A stretch of 64,000 bases of DNA from Silene conica. Its lineage: Eukaryota; Streptophyta; Magnoliopsida; Caryophyllales; Caryophyllaceae. The position numbers and the translations under genes are program-made. Below are positions 11,725 to 22,488 of this stretch, piece by piece; positions within the stretch are counted from its first letter, which is position 1; every line of letters begins with the position of its first letter. The stretch covers positions 4,574,269-4,638,268 of the forward strand of contig CM055311.2 of the NCBI GenBank assembly GCA_029255685.2, read 5' to 3'. A model generated the notes under the pieces. That model had not been told where the DNA came from, did not search any database, and saw nothing but the letters and a program-made list of their open reading frames with translations.

Positions 11725-12567
11725 GCACCACCACTACCAACAAACGTTAAGAAACCAGCAGCCACCACCCTAAACGAACACCACTGTAAAGACGACATAC
11801 AACACTAAGACCTGCCACAAAACCACCCCATAACCACCTTGACTACCACCCAACCGAACACCTTAACAACCAGAGAAAACATAAATGGAACGAGTTCAAA
11901 TTGATGCATAAACATTACACGTTCACAACTCTATACAAAAACGACTATAGGCTGACTCTGACACAACGATAAAACAACCCAAGACGACGGTCAACGGCGG
12001 TCAACGACTACTCGACTATTATCAAAACATGACTACCACACATCATAGAACAATAATAGATGCAGATCAGAACCGTCAGCACGATTACACGAAGGTAAAA
12101 CGAATTGAAAAGAAGAAGTACAAAACAGAGAAGATGTTATCGTGACATACTTACTTGTTTCACGCTGAAATCGAGCCTTTCTAGACAACTCTAAAACCAA
12201 CGCGAGAACCTCCCTCTTACCCTCTGTTATGGCGGCAGCAGAGGGAGTGTGACTGTTGTCAGTCAAAGTCATTAGGTTTAGGGTTTTTGTTGTTGTGATA
12301 TGCCAACGGCAGGTAGAGTATGAGAGGGTTTGTGTGTATTTGTGTGTTTGTTTAACGAGATGGGCTATTTTGGGTTGGCACACATATCGAGGCCCAAGCA
12401 TTTATTCAAAACATGATCTATTAACTACCTCGTATACTCGACCCTTCACTTAACACATATAAAAATATAACACTTATTCGATAAATAAATTATCGAGTGT
12501 AACGTTAAACAACCACCAACACATCAAAATAAATAATAAACTTAATAATAAAATACGAGGTATTACA
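11725..12567 (-). repeat. Outer 3' LTR, right piece
   Basis: Continues the outer LTR after the inner insertion. Its start (CACCACCACTACCAAC) is the same sequence that follows GACAA at 27497-27530 in the sister LTR. Ends GAGGTATTACA. No gene; the small ORFs here are not conserved. Confidence 0.75.
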
Positions 12568-13020
12568 GTCTTCCCTCCTTAAAATGAACTTCGTCCCGAA
12601 GTTCACCATCCCATAGTCAACAAGCAGGGACCCTAGACACATAAAATGTGACACCACCTAACACCACAAAAAATGTGACACCACATACATCCAAAACTAA
12701 TAAGAGTACTTAAAAAAACACGAAGAGTACATGCTATCCTCGTTAAGAAAACTTTGTCCCCAAAGTTTGATGAATCACTAAATTAAAGGATCATTTGCGA
12801 AACACCAGCAAATGCATAACAGAAGCAATCAAGATTATCGAGTATATTCAAACAGTCACCACCTACCAATTAGCTATGTCATAAAAACTAGCCATATCAT
12901 AAAATCATTAAGATTTTACAATTCTAACCGCCTTAAAACACGGTTACGTCCCCGTAACCTCATTATACAAATCACAGCTCATTACTGCGTCGTACTCATT
13001 ACTTGATCTCATACCATCCC
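12568..13020 (-). repeat. Outer Ty3 element internal region, PPT side
   Basis: Polypurine tract (reverse complement of GTCTTCCCTCCTTAA) at 12568-12582, then a GAACTTCG/CGAAGTTC hairpin and a GGTTACG/CGTAACC hairpin (about 12942-12959). No ORF. Interrupted at 13020 by the Tekay insertion; the last five bases ATCCC are its left target-site duplication. Continues at 22489. Confidence 0.75.
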
Positions 13021-14058
13021 TGTAATACCTCGATTTTGAGCTTGATGGTATCTTATTTTCTTATATGTATATGTGTGTGTGTCGTGCTAGTTAGGGGATT
13101 CGAACTAGGGACCTCTTATATGTGTATCATGCTTGTGGTAGGGTTCGATCTTGGGATCACTAGGAGTAAGGTCTTGGGCCTCGAATTTCGTATAACACAA
13201 GGAGCCCATGATTCATGTTACTCACGTTTTATGAAACCCACATACACCCCTTACTCCTGCCGCCATATATGATGCATTTCGACCTAGTTCTGACCTATCT
13301 ACAAACACCACCACTACCCTAGATTGCTCAGCCGCCATCACACTCCAGAAAGATCAGATCCCCACGGTTGTTTACCTCCGTCTAACCCCTTCGTTTCGAG
13401 TCAGAAAACAGGTATGCGCAGCCTGTGTCTTTCGTTGGTAATCTATTTAATTTGTTTACGTTTGTTGCTCTTTCGAGAAGGGTTTGAGTGTCGGGGTTGC
13501 GTTAGTTTTTGTGTTGTTGTTTTGCTAGTGTCTGAAGGTTGGTCAGGGGGTTAGTCATGGTGGTTTTGGGGTGTCAAGTACGGTGGAAAAGGGGTAAGCG
13601 TTCTGCTGTCTGGTTCTCGGTTTTAGTCGAGGGTCAGGGATATCGTCACAGGAGGTGTAAGGGGGTGGTACCACTGTTGACTCGGGGGAGGTCGACACAG
13701 TGGCACCACCACGGTGGATGAGTCTGGTGTCATAGGGTTTATAGGTGGCGGTTGTGGGTGGTGGAACCTCTGGTGGTTGCGTCGACAGGGACTTGTTCAG
13801 GGGGGGTAGCAGCGTCGTGGTGAGGAGGAACCAGTGTTGGGTTTGGGTCTGGTCTGACTTGTTGGGTGGAGTCGACGGTGCTGGTGGGTGTCAGGGATGG
13901 AGTAGGTGGTTTGGGTGTCACGTAGGGTGGCTGTCGGCGGGCATAGGGGTGGTCGTGAGGCGGTTAGAGGAGTTGTTAGGGTGTAGGTGAGTCGTGAAGG
14001 TAGGAGGGCTGTTTTGGTTGTTCTTTTACGTTTTATTATTTCGATTTTTATCAATAGA

Positions 14059-14121
<63 letters not shown>

Positions 14122-14200
14122 GTTATTATTATATTATATTAAGGTTGTTTTATCGATATTAGTACTTTGTTATTCTTTCTTTCGGTTTTGGGTCGTGTTA

Positions 14201-14214
14201 TTTATATATATATA
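14201..14214 (+). promoter_or_regulatory. Candidate TATA box of Tekay LTR promoter
   Basis: TTTATATATATATA, followed by a less AT-rich stretch. It is the clearest TATA-like tract in the LTR and is repeated in the 3' LTR. The start site cannot be read from sequence alone. Confidence 0.4.
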
Positions 14215-14601
14215 CGAGTCGGGAAGTATTTAATCATGGGACGTCTATTTTGGGAAGTTACTATTTTTGGAAAGTTTCTATTTATGGAAACTTTCCACTT
14301 TTGGCATGTTGCTATTTATAGTAAGCACGTTCGTTAAGGGTTCGGGAAGTTTGTTAATTCGTTGCATATATCTGTTTAGGTAGCGAGTTTCGGGTGGAAC
14401 ATTTCTAAGCATATTCCGGATTGTGTTTGCATTCCTGCTATTTCAGGTAGGGGAAAGTACTGGTTATAATAAGGATGTGTTATCTATTCTCATATGGCAT
14501 TAAACATGTTGCTACTTAATATCCTGTGATCATTGTATTGAGTTGTTATCTTATTCTGTGTTATCGTATAATGTGAATATATGTATATTGGGCCTTGTGA
14601 T

Positions 14602-14740
14602 ATGGAGTTGGATCGGTGCGGAGTATGTATATGGAGTTGGATCGGTGCGGAGTATATATGGCGTTGGATCGGTGCGGAGTATATATATATGGTGTTGGAT
14701 CGGTGCGGAGTATATATATGGCGTTGGATCGGTGCGGAGT
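14602..14740 (+). repeat. Minisatellite in Tekay 5' LTR
   Basis: Five tandem copies of a roughly 25-32-bp unit with core GTTGGATCGGTGCGGAGTAT, separated by variable (TA)n. The same array is at 21969-22107 in the 3' LTR. It lies downstream of the TATA-like tract, so probably in the transcribed R/U5 part. Confidence 0.9.
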
Positions 14741-15119
14741 TTATTAATTATAATCGTTATGTTATTCTTTACCTACTCAACCTTGTGGTTGACCCTGTGT
14801 ATTCGTGATCACCTGTGATGAACCAATTTTGGGGAGCAGATTGACAGGTGCTGAGACTAAGGGGGAAACTATGGGAGGAAGAGCTTGGATCAAGACCAGA
14901 GTAGATGTCTAGATCACTTAGTCAGTTTTATGAGTTGTACTTTACCGTTTGTTAAGACTTTTGGAAACTGATGTAAGAACATGTCTTGAGTTTAATTCTA
15001 ATTAAAGTACTGTTTTTCTTTCCTTTGTATCTACTGCCTCGGGAAACCGAGATGGTAACACCCTTACTTATCTGAGGAGTCCTAGTACAGGCCCTTAAAT
15101 AAATGGGGGTGTTACAAAG

Positions 15120-15131
15120 TGGTATCAGAGC
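15120..15131 (+). other. Primer-binding site (initiator tRNA-Met)
   Basis: TGGTATCAGAGC, three bases after the 5' LTR: the standard plant initiator-Met PBS for minus-strand DNA synthesis. Confidence 0.95.
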
Positions 15132-15600
15132 GAACGATACTCAGGCCTAAACTAATTAACCCAATGAATGTAGGAGAGTCTAAATAAAATGAACCCCGGG
15201 ATAGGACTGTTAGGAGCACACGAAAGGGGAAGTATGAGTCTGGGGCCCCCTCACACTGAACCATAGGCCCTATCAGTTTTACCCGGGAACCCAGAGTGCA
15301 TATACGAGAGAAAAGGGTAGATAGGAAGTGGTGGAAGTGATAGCTTATAGTGATAAGTATGATATTAGAATTCTGTGTATAAAGTGACCTTTGGAAAAGC
15401 CGGAAGGGGCATAAGCATGAATGAATCATTAATTGTTGGAATGAAAGGTGTATCTTGATATGACATGCCAAGTGATTTAAAAACATGTTAGAAATTCCTC
15501 CTTCATCATGTCTAGCGATATGCGGTTATGTGATCCCTGAGCCATGTTATAGTTTTATGATGCTAGACTTTATTGTTTAGGGATAGTAGCCCTAATACTA
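15132..15600 (+). other. Tekay untranslated leader
   Basis: About 470 bp between PBS and gag. The first 150 bases resemble the reverse complement of 25610-25745 next to the outer element's PBS. This is direct evidence that the non-autonomous outer element is a relative of this family. Confidence 0.75.
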
Positions 15601-18600
15601 ATGGGTACCCCACATGAGTCGGGACTCATTTCTTTTCTGTTGAATTATAGTATGCCTCCGCGAAGAGACAACATTGCTAACATCACACAAGAGGAGTTAG
15701 ATCTATTACGAGCTGAGATTGCGACTCTAAAGGCTAAACGAATGGACTCCGCGAAAATGAGCACGATAATTGCAAGGCACCAACCCACCCATTTCACCGG
15801 GGAGGGTGAGCCTCATTTGCTGGGGGCCTGGTGCAGAGAATTCGGTAACCTGTTCGAGTTAGTGGACTGCCCTGAAGAGCTGATGGTGGACCAGGCTGCC
15901 CACTATCTGAGGGGTATGGCTGGAGACTGGTGGACCGCGAATAAGGGAGAGCTCCGGGAAGCAGCTATAGAGGGTGGGTCTGCGTTTGTTCCTTGGGATG
16001 CATTCAAGGGGGTTCTGAACGAGGCGTTTCTACCAGAATTCCAAAAGAGCAAGCTGAGGGAGGAGTTCGACTCATTCCAGATGTCGGAGGACATGACCGT
16101 AGAGGCTTACTACAGGAAGTTCATCCAGTTGGTGCACTACGTGGGAGACATGGGTTTCGACGATGCTATGCTCGCCATGAAATTTGAGAGGGGATTATTA
16201 ATCGCCATCAAAAAGAGACTGATTGCAGCTCCGCCCACCACAATCCGTGACATCTATTTACGGGCTGGGGCGGCGGAGAGGCTTTCGGATATGATCAGAA
16301 AGGACAAACAGTCCAAGACAGAAAAGAGGAAAGCTGAAACAGTAACTGAGGGTTCAGGATCGAAGAAGCAAAATAATAACAAGTTCAGTGGGTACTTCGG
16401 GAGTAGTGCCTCTAGTGGTGGGAGAAACCAGAGTGGGGGTAATCACATGAGTGGGATTTCTGGCAGTGGTTCGGCAGGAATTGTGTGTTTTGGCTGTGGA
16501 AAGAGGGGACATAAGCAGGCGGTGTGTCGTTCGTCTGGAGGAAATCAGTCCGGGGGCTATCGTACTCCTACATCCGGATACCAGGGACCTCGCACTCAGT
16601 CCTATGGCAGCAGCGGCTATCGCACACCCATGACAAACTATGGTGGGGGTGCGAAGTCTGGGGGCAGCAGCAATTATCAGAGGAACTGTAACAATTACCA
16701 GAGCCGTCCGTACCAGAATCAGTTCAACGGAAGTGGAAGCAACCAAAAGACAGGAGCGGGAGGAAATCAGCAGGCTGGGACATCTTCTGCCAGCCAGAGT
16801 GGAGTCAAGTCCAGTGGCAAGCTCTTTGCCATGGGAAAACAGGCAGCTCAGGAGGATGCGCACGTGGTAACCGGTACTTTTCTTGTGAACTCTAAGCCTA
16901 CTTTTGTACTTTTCGATTCCGGTGCCACCCATTCGTTTGTGTCAAGAGATCATGTTAAGGCTTTGGGACTTGAGAGATTTGATTGGATCGCGGATCCAGT
17001 GACCATACCATCAGGCGAGTCGATAGTCTGTAATAGAGTATATGGTAGTGTACCCATCAAAATCGGGGAAGCAATTTTCTATTGTGACCTCATAGAGTTT
17101 CCTCTGGGGGGCTTTGAGGTGATATTGGGGATGGACTGGCTAGGGAAGTATCGAGCTTTCATCGACTGTCATCAAAAGAAGATTTCATTGAAGGGACCCA
17201 AGGGAGTGAGGGTGTCCTATAAGGGATACCGAGTCAAGCCAAAAATCAAATTCATATCCGTCAATACCTTGAAGTCTAGCTTGAGGAAAGGAGAAAGCTT
17301 AATCTTGTGCCAAATGTGGGATTGTGAGGCTGAGACCCCCAAGACTAGCGAGATACCTGTGGTACGGGAGTTTGAGGGAGTGTTTCGGGACGACGTGCCA
17401 GGGCTACCACCGAGGAGGGAAGTGGAGTTTTCCATTGACCTAAAACCAGGAGCTGGACCGATATCTAAATCACCGTACCGTATGGGGCCGAAAGAAATGG
17501 AGGAGTTGAAGAAGCAATTGGATGAACTAGCTGAGAAAGGGTTCATCCGACCCAGTGTGTCGCCCTGGGGAGCGCCTGTTTTATTCGTGAAAAAGAAGGA
17601 TGGGAGTTTAAGGTTGTGTGTTGACTACCGAGAACTGAATAATGTAACCATCAAGAATCGTTATCCGTTGCCGAGAATTGACGACTTGTTCGATCAGTTA
17701 AGTGGAGCTGGGGTTTTCTCCAAGATTGATTTGAGATCCGGGTATCATCAATTGAGGATAAAGGATGAAGATATTCCGAAGACTGCTTTCCGAACGAGGT
17801 ATGGCCACTATGAATTTGTGGTTATGCCCTTTGGATTGACTAATGCTCCAGCTGTGTTCATGGACTTGATGAATCGAGTCTTCAGCCCGTATCTAGACAA
17901 GTTCGTGGTGGTGTTCATAGATGATATTCTGGTATATTCTAAGAATGCAGAAGAGCACGAAGATCATTTGAGGAAGGTACTTCAGACCCTGGAGGAGCAT
18001 AAGCTCAATGCTAAGTTGAGCAAGTGTGAGTTCTGGTTGGAGAAAGTGGCATTTCTGGGGCATGTAATTTCAAAAGAGGGGGTGGCTGTTGACCCTAGCA
18101 AGATCGAGGCAGTGACCAAGTGGCAGAGTCCGAAGAATGTGAGTGAGATTCGAAGCTTTCTGGGTTTAGCTGGTTATTACCGGAGATTTGTCAAAGATTT
18201 TTCAAAGATAGCAAAGCCGTTGACGTCATTGATGAGGAAGGAGAACCGTTATATCTGGGATGAGAGTTGTGAGAAGGCATTCCTAACCCTTAAGGAACGC
18301 CTGACAACAGCTCCTATCCTGGCCTTGCCAGTTGGGAGTGATAATTTTGAAGTATACACCGACGCTTCAAAACATGGGTTGGGTTGTGTGCTAATGCAGA
18401 ATGGTAGGGTGATCGCGTATGCTTCTCGCCAATTGAAGACCTACGAAGAGAATTATCCGACTCATGATTTGGAGTTGGGCGCTGTGGTCTTTGCACTGAA
18501 ATTGTGGCGTCATTACCTTTATGGAGCCACTTTTAAGGTGTTCTCTGACCATAAGAGCCTGAAATATATCTACACCCAGAAAGAGTTGAACATGAGGCAG

Positions 18601-20250
18601 AGGAGGTGGATAGAGTTGATCGGAGATTATGATATGCAGATTGTCTACCACGAAGGCAAGGCAAATGTGGTAGCTGATGCTCTAAGTAGGAAGTCAATAC
18701 ATGCTCTGGATTGTGCCAGATCGAGAGGGAGGTTGTATGGTGAACTAAGGGAGATGGGAATATTCATGATCCGGAAAGGGGATGCTCTTAGTGACTTGAC
18801 AGTAGAGCCGGAGTTGTATGGTGAGATTCGGGAGTTGCAAGATAATGATGCGAGAATCCAGAAGTGGCGCAGGATGGTGGAGAGTGAGGGTGGAGAGTCT
18901 GCAACCAGGTTCAGTATTCATACTGATGGTAGTTTGAGGTTCAGTGGACGATGGTGTGTTCCGGATGTGGAGGAGCTAAAGAAGAAGATCCTGACTGAAG
19001 CTCATGCTACTCCATATTCAGTTCACCCAGGGGGTGATAAGCTCTATAAAGACCTTAAGAAGACGTTCTGGTGGCCTAACATGAAGAAGGAAGTCGCAGA
19101 GTTTGTATCGAGATGCTTGACTTGTCAGAGAGTGAAAGGGGAGCATAAGAGACCTCAAGGGAAAGTTCAACCGTTGGATGTGCCAGAGTGGAAGTGGGAG
19201 AATATTTCGATGGACTTTATCGTGGGGTTGCCTCGGACTCAGAGGGGCAACAACATGATTTGGGTGATCGTGGATCGTTTAACTAAGTCAGCTCACTTTA
19301 TTCCCATGAAAGATACCTGGAGTAAAGCTGAATTGGCTAAGTCATATGTTCAGAATGTGGTCAAACTGCATGGCGTACCCAAGGACATCGTTTCAGATCG
19401 AGATTCGAGGTTCATATCTAGATTTTGGCAAGAGTTGCAGGCCGCTTTGGGTACCCAGTTGAAGATGAGTACTGCTTTCCATCCGGCTACAGATGGTCAG
19501 ACTGAGAGGACGATTCAGACCCTTGAAGATATGTTGAGGGCTTGTGTACTCGAGTTCGGAGGATCTTGGGAGGATCGACTGGGGTTGATCGAGTTTTCTT
19601 ATAATAACAGTTACCATGCAAGCATAGGCATGGCTCCTTTTGAGGCTTTGTACGGAAGGAAGTGTCGGAGCCCTGTGTGTTGGGATGATCGAGCTGATGT
19701 TGTGACATTGGGGCCACATATGATCCAGGAGATGGTGGAGCAGGTTCAGATTATTCGACAGAGGATGAGGGCCGCTCAGGATAGACAGAAAAGCTATGCC
19801 GATCTGAAAAGGAGCGATATTTCATTTGAGGCCGGGGAGAAGGTACTACTTAAAGTCTCTCCGATGAAGGGTGTGATGAGATTCGGCAAGCGTGGCAAAC
19901 TGAGTCAGAAATTTATTGGGCCATTTGAGATCTTGGACAGAGTTGGAGAGGTGGCATATCGCTTAGCTTTGCCTCCAACCCTATCCAAGGTCCATAATGT
20001 GTTCCATGTGTCCCAGTTGAGGAAGTACGTGAGTGATCCCTCACATGTGCTTCAGCATGAGGTGATTGAGGTAGACGAGCAGTTGGCATACATTGAGACT
20101 CCGAAAGAGATTTTGGACAGGAAAGTACGGAAGACTAGCAATGGGGAGACATGTTTGGTGAAAGTCCTGTGGACAAATCATAACCAGGAAGAGGCTACAT
20201 GGGAACCTGAGGCGTCCATGAGAGAGCGTTATCCGCATCTATTCGATTGA
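15601..20250 (+). CDS. Tekay-type Gag-Pol polyprotein with chromodomain
   Basis: One uninterrupted 1549-codon frame. The second Met, codon 18 (15652), starts MPPRRDN, the usual start of this family, and may be the true start. Gag occupies about 1-290, then a zinc knuckle [14 protein letters not shown] (296-309), retropepsin FDSGATHSF (Asp439) and RT with [10 protein letters not shown] (Asp774-Asp775). RNase H has YTDAS (Asp921). Integrase has an HHCC finger ([10 protein letters not shown]...CLTC) and core residues Asp1205, Asp1266 and Glu1302 (35-residue D-E spacing). The C-terminal [16 protein letters not shown] is a chromodomain, the mark of chromoviruses, thought to steer integration to particular chromatin. 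All catalytic residues are present, so the protein is probably functional. Confidence 0.97.
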   Translation: MGTPHESGLISFLLNYSMPPRRDNIANITQEELDLLRAEIATLKAKRMDSAKMSTIIARHQPTHFTGEGEPHLLGAWCREFGNLFELVDCPEELMVDQAAHYLRGMAGDWWTANKGELREAAIEGGSAFVPWDAFKGVLNEAFLPEFQKSKLREEFDSFQMSEDMTVEAYYRKFIQLVHYVGDMGFDDAMLAMKFERGLLIAIKKRLIAAPPTTIRDIYLRAGAAERLSDMIRKDKQSKTEKRKAETVTEGSGSKKQNNNKFSGYFGSSASSGGRNQSGGNHMSGISGSGSAGIVCFGCGKRGHKQAVCRSSGGNQSGGYRTPTSGYQGPRTQSYGSSGYRTPMTNYGGGAKSGGSSNYQRNCNNYQSRPYQNQFNGSGSNQKTGAGGNQQAGTSSASQSGVKSSGKLFAMGKQAAQEDAHVVTGTFLVNSKPTFVLFDSGATHSFVSRDHVKALGLERFDWIADPVTIPSGESIVCNRVYGSVPIKIGEAIFYCDLIEFPLGGFEVILGMDWLGKYRAFIDCHQKKISLKGPKGVRVSYKGYRVKPKIKFISVNTLKSSLRKGESLILCQMWDCEAETPKTSEIPVVREFEGVFRDDVPGLPPRREVEFSIDLKPGAGPISKSPYRMGPKEMEELKKQLDELAEKGFIRPSVSPWGAPVLFVKKKDGSLRLCVDYRELNNVTIKNRYPLPRIDDLFDQLSGAGVFSKIDLRSGYHQLRIKDEDIPKTAFRTRYGHYEFVVMPFGLTNAPAVFMDLMNRVFSPYLDKFVVVFIDDILVYSKNAEEHEDHLRKVLQTLEEHKLNAKLSKCEFWLEKVAFLGHVISKEGVAVDPSKIEAVTKWQSPKNVSEIRSFLGLAGYYRRFVKDFSKIAKPLTSLMRKENRYIWDESCEKAFLTLKERLTTAPILALPVGSDNFEVYTDASKHGLGCVLMQNGRVIAYASRQLKTYEENYPTHDLELGAVVFALKLWRHYLYGATFKVFSDHKSLKYIYTQKELNMRQRRWIELIGDYDMQIVYHEGKANVVADALSRKSIHALDCARSRGRLYGELREMGIFMIRKGDALSDLTVEPELYGEIRELQDNDARIQKWRRMVESEGGESATRFSIHTDGSLRFSGRWCVPDVEELKKKILTEAHATPYSVHPGGDKLYKDLKKTFWWPNMKKEVAEFVSRCLTCQRVKGEHKRPQGKVQPLDVPEWKWENISMDFIVGLPRTQRGNNMIWVIVDRLTKSAHFIPMKDTWSKAELAKSYVQNVVKLHGVPKDIVSDRDSRFISRFWQELQAALGTQLKMSTAFHPATDGQTERTIQTLEDMLRACVLEFGGSWEDRLGLIEFSYNNSYHASIGMAPFEALYGRKCRSPVCWDDRADVVTLGPHMIQEMVEQVQIIRQRMRAAQDRQKSYADLKRSDISFEAGEKVLLKVSPMKGVMRFGKRGKLSQKFIGPFEILDRVGEVAYRLALPPTLSKVHNVFHVSQLRKYVSDPSHVLQHEVIEVDEQLAYIETPKEILDRKVRKTSNGETCLVKVLWTNHNQEEATWEPEASMRERYPHLFD

Positions 20251-20397
20251 GGTAAGTTACGCGGACGTAACTTTTCTTTAAGGGGGGGCGGAGTGTAACA
20301 TTTTGTGATTTAAGTACACTTTTTGTGACGCTTTGTTTGTTTTGCGACTTAAATGGGGATGAACTTCGGGACGAAGTTCAATTTAAGGAGGGAAGAC
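20251..20397 (+). other. Tekay 3' untranslated segment with two polypurine-like sites
   Basis: The working polypurine tract (TTAAGGAGGGAAGAC, 20383-20397) abuts the 3' LTR. About 100 bp upstream is a stronger-looking tract, AAGGGGGGGCGGAG, followed by TGTAACA (20280-20300), which looks like an older PPT/LTR start. Between them is the hairpin GAACTTCG-GGA-CGAAGTTC (about 20361-20379). Confidence 0.75.
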
Positions 20398-21434
20398 TGT
20401 AATACCTCGATTTTGAGCTTGATGGTATCTTATTTTCTTATATGTATATGTGTGTGTGTCGTGCTAGTTAGGGGATTCGAACTAGGGACCTCTTATATGT
20501 GTATCATGCTTGTGGTAGGGTTCGATCTTGGGATCACTAGGAGTAAGGTCTTGGGCCTCGAATTTCGTATAACACAAGGAGCCCATGATTCATGTTACTC
20601 ACGTTTTATGAAACCCACATACACCCCTTACTCCTGCCGCCATATATGATGCATTTCGACCTAGTTCTGACCTATCTACAAACACCACCACTACCCTAGA
20701 TTGCTCAGCCGCCATCACACTCCAGAAAGATCAGATCCCCACGGTTGTTTACCTCCGTCTAACCCCTTCGTTTCGAGTCAGAAAACAGGTATGCGCAGCC
20801 TGTGTCTTTCGTTGGTAATCTATTTAATTTGTTTACGTTTGTTGCTCTTTCGAGAAGGGTTTGAGTGTCGGGGTTGCGTTAGTTTTTGTGTTGTTGTTTT
20901 GCTAGTGTCTGAAGGTTGGTCAGGGGGTTAGTCATGGTGGTTTTGGGGTGTCAAGTACGGTGGAAAAGGGGTAAGCGTTCTGCTGTCTGGTTCTCGGTTT
21001 TAGTCGAGGGTCAGGGATATCGTCACAGGAGGTGTAAGGGGGTGGTACCACTGTTGACTCGGGGGAGGTCGACACAGTGGCACCACCACGGTGGATGAGT
21101 CTGGTGTCATAGGGTTTATAGGTGGCGGTTGTGGGTGGTGGAACCCCTGGTGGTTGCGTCGACAGGGACTTGTTCAGGGGGGTAGCAGCGTCGTGGTGAG
21201 GAGGAACCAGTGTTGGGTTTGGGTCTGGTCTGACTTGTTGGGTGGAGTCGACGGTGCTGGTGGGTGTCAGGGATGGAGTAGGTGGTTTGGGTGTCACGTA
21301 GGGTGGCTGTCGGCGGGCATAGGGGTGGTCGTGAGGCGGTTAGAGGAGTTGTTAGGGTGTAGGTGAGTCGTGAAGGTAGGAGGGCTGTTTTGGTTGTTCT
21401 TTTACGTTTTATTATTTCGATTTTTATCAATAGA

Positions 21435-21488
<54 letters not shown>

Positions 21489-22483
21489 GTTATTATTATA
21501 TTATATTAAGGTTGTTTTATCGATATTAGTACTTTGTTATTCTTTCTTTCGGTTTTGGGTCGTGTTATTTATATATATATACGAGTCGGGAAGTATTTAA
21601 TCATGGGACGTCTATTTTGGGAAGTTACTATTTTTGGAAAGTTTCTATTTATGGAAACTTTCCACTTTTGGCATGTTGCTATTTATAGTAAGCACGTTCG
21701 TTAAGGGTTCGGGAAGTTTGTTAATTCGTTGCATATATCTGTTTAGGTAGCGAGTTTCGGGTGGAACATTTCTAAGCATATTCCGGATTGTGTTTGCATT
21801 CCTGCTATTTCAGGTAGGGGAAAGTACTGGTTATAATAAGGATGTGTTATCTATTCTCATATGGCATTAAACATGTTGCTACTTAATATCCTGTGATCAT
21901 TGTATTGAGTTGTTATCTTATTCTGTGTTATCGTATAATGTGAATATATGTATATTGGGCCTTGTGATATGGAGTTGGATCGGTGCGGAGTATGTATATG
22001 GAGTTGGATCGGTGCGGAGTATATATGGCGTTGGATCGGTGCGGAGTATATATATATGGTGTTGGATCGGTGCGGAGTATATATATGGCGTTGGATCGGT
22101 GCGGAGTTTATTAATTATAATCGTTATGTTATTCTTTACCTACTCAACCTTGTGGTTGACCCTGTGTATTCGTGATCACCTGTGATGAACCAATTTTGGG
22201 GAGCAGATTGACAGGTGCTGAGACTAAGGGGGAAACTATGGGAGGAAGAGCTTGGATCAAGACCAGAGTAGATGTCTAGATCACTTAGTCAGTTTTATGA
22301 GTTGTACTTTACCGTTTGTTAAGACTTTTGGAAACTGATGTAAGAACATGTCTTGAGTTTAATTCTAATTAAAGTACTGTTTTTCTTTCCTTTGTATCTA
22401 CTGCCTCGGGAAACCGAGATGGTAACACCCTTACTTATCTGAGGAGTCCTAGTACAGGCCCTTAAATAAATGGGGGTGTTACA
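20398..22483 (+). repeat. Tekay element 3' LTR
   Basis: 2086 bp, near-identical to 13021-15116. Visible differences: CCCCTG versus CCTCTG near 21145, one fewer G near 21180, and three fewer ATT units (about 21436-21500). Ends GGGGTGTTACA before ATCCC. Confidence 0.95.
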
Positions 22484-22488
22484 ATCCC

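Larger units (their letters stand above)
5467..12567 (-). mobile_element. 3' LTR of outer non-autonomous Ty3 element (split by an insertion)
   Basis: LTR pieces 5467-6443 and 11725-12567 are contiguous once the 6444-11724 insertion is removed. The left edge lacks the expected TGTAACAC and starts at CCCATTTATTT. The right edge ends GAGGTATTACA at 12567, next to the reverse-complemented polypurine tract. The matching 5' LTR is 25761-27530 plus 60199-60339. Within the left piece, 5528-6096 is inverted relative to sister LTRs. Confidence 0.75.
13021..15116 (+). repeat. Tekay element 5' LTR
   Basis: TGTAATACCTCG...GGGGTGTTACA. Contains an (ATT)n microsatellite (about 14059-14133), a TATA-like TTTATATATATATA tract (14201-14214) that may be the promoter TATA box, and a five-copy minisatellite (14602-14740). 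No gene within it; the Leu-rich ORF is the microsatellite. Confidence 0.95.
13021..22483 (+). mobile_element. Intact Tekay/Del-type Ty3 retrotransposon (chromovirus)
   Basis: Complete 9463-bp element flanked by ATCCC (13016-13020 and 22484-22488). It has LTRs of 2096 and 2086 bp, an initiator-Met PBS at 15120-15131, one 1549-codon gag-pol ORF and a polypurine tract at 20383-20397. By eye the LTRs differ by one substitution, one base in a G run near 13801 and three repeat units in an ATT microsatellite. The insertion is therefore very recent and the element looks potentially autonomous. The target was the internal region of a non-autonomous relative. Confidence 0.96.

Noticed and set aside
6444..12567. 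A tandem LTR-internal-LTR-internal-LTR array from unequal recombination
   Set aside because: The GACAA duplication at 6439 and 11720 shows that 6444-11719 is a separate insertion inside one LTR.
13994..14233. Leucine-run membrane-like ORF, also at 21370
   Set aside because: Translation of an ATT microsatellite within an LTR.
14543..14818. Repeat-containing ORFs (WIGAEY/GVGSVRS), also at 21910
   Set aside because: Two frames of the LTR minisatellite; no independent coding signal.
16354..16932. 192-codon minus-strand ORF
   Set aside because: Antisense to the Gag/protease part of the Tekay polyprotein.
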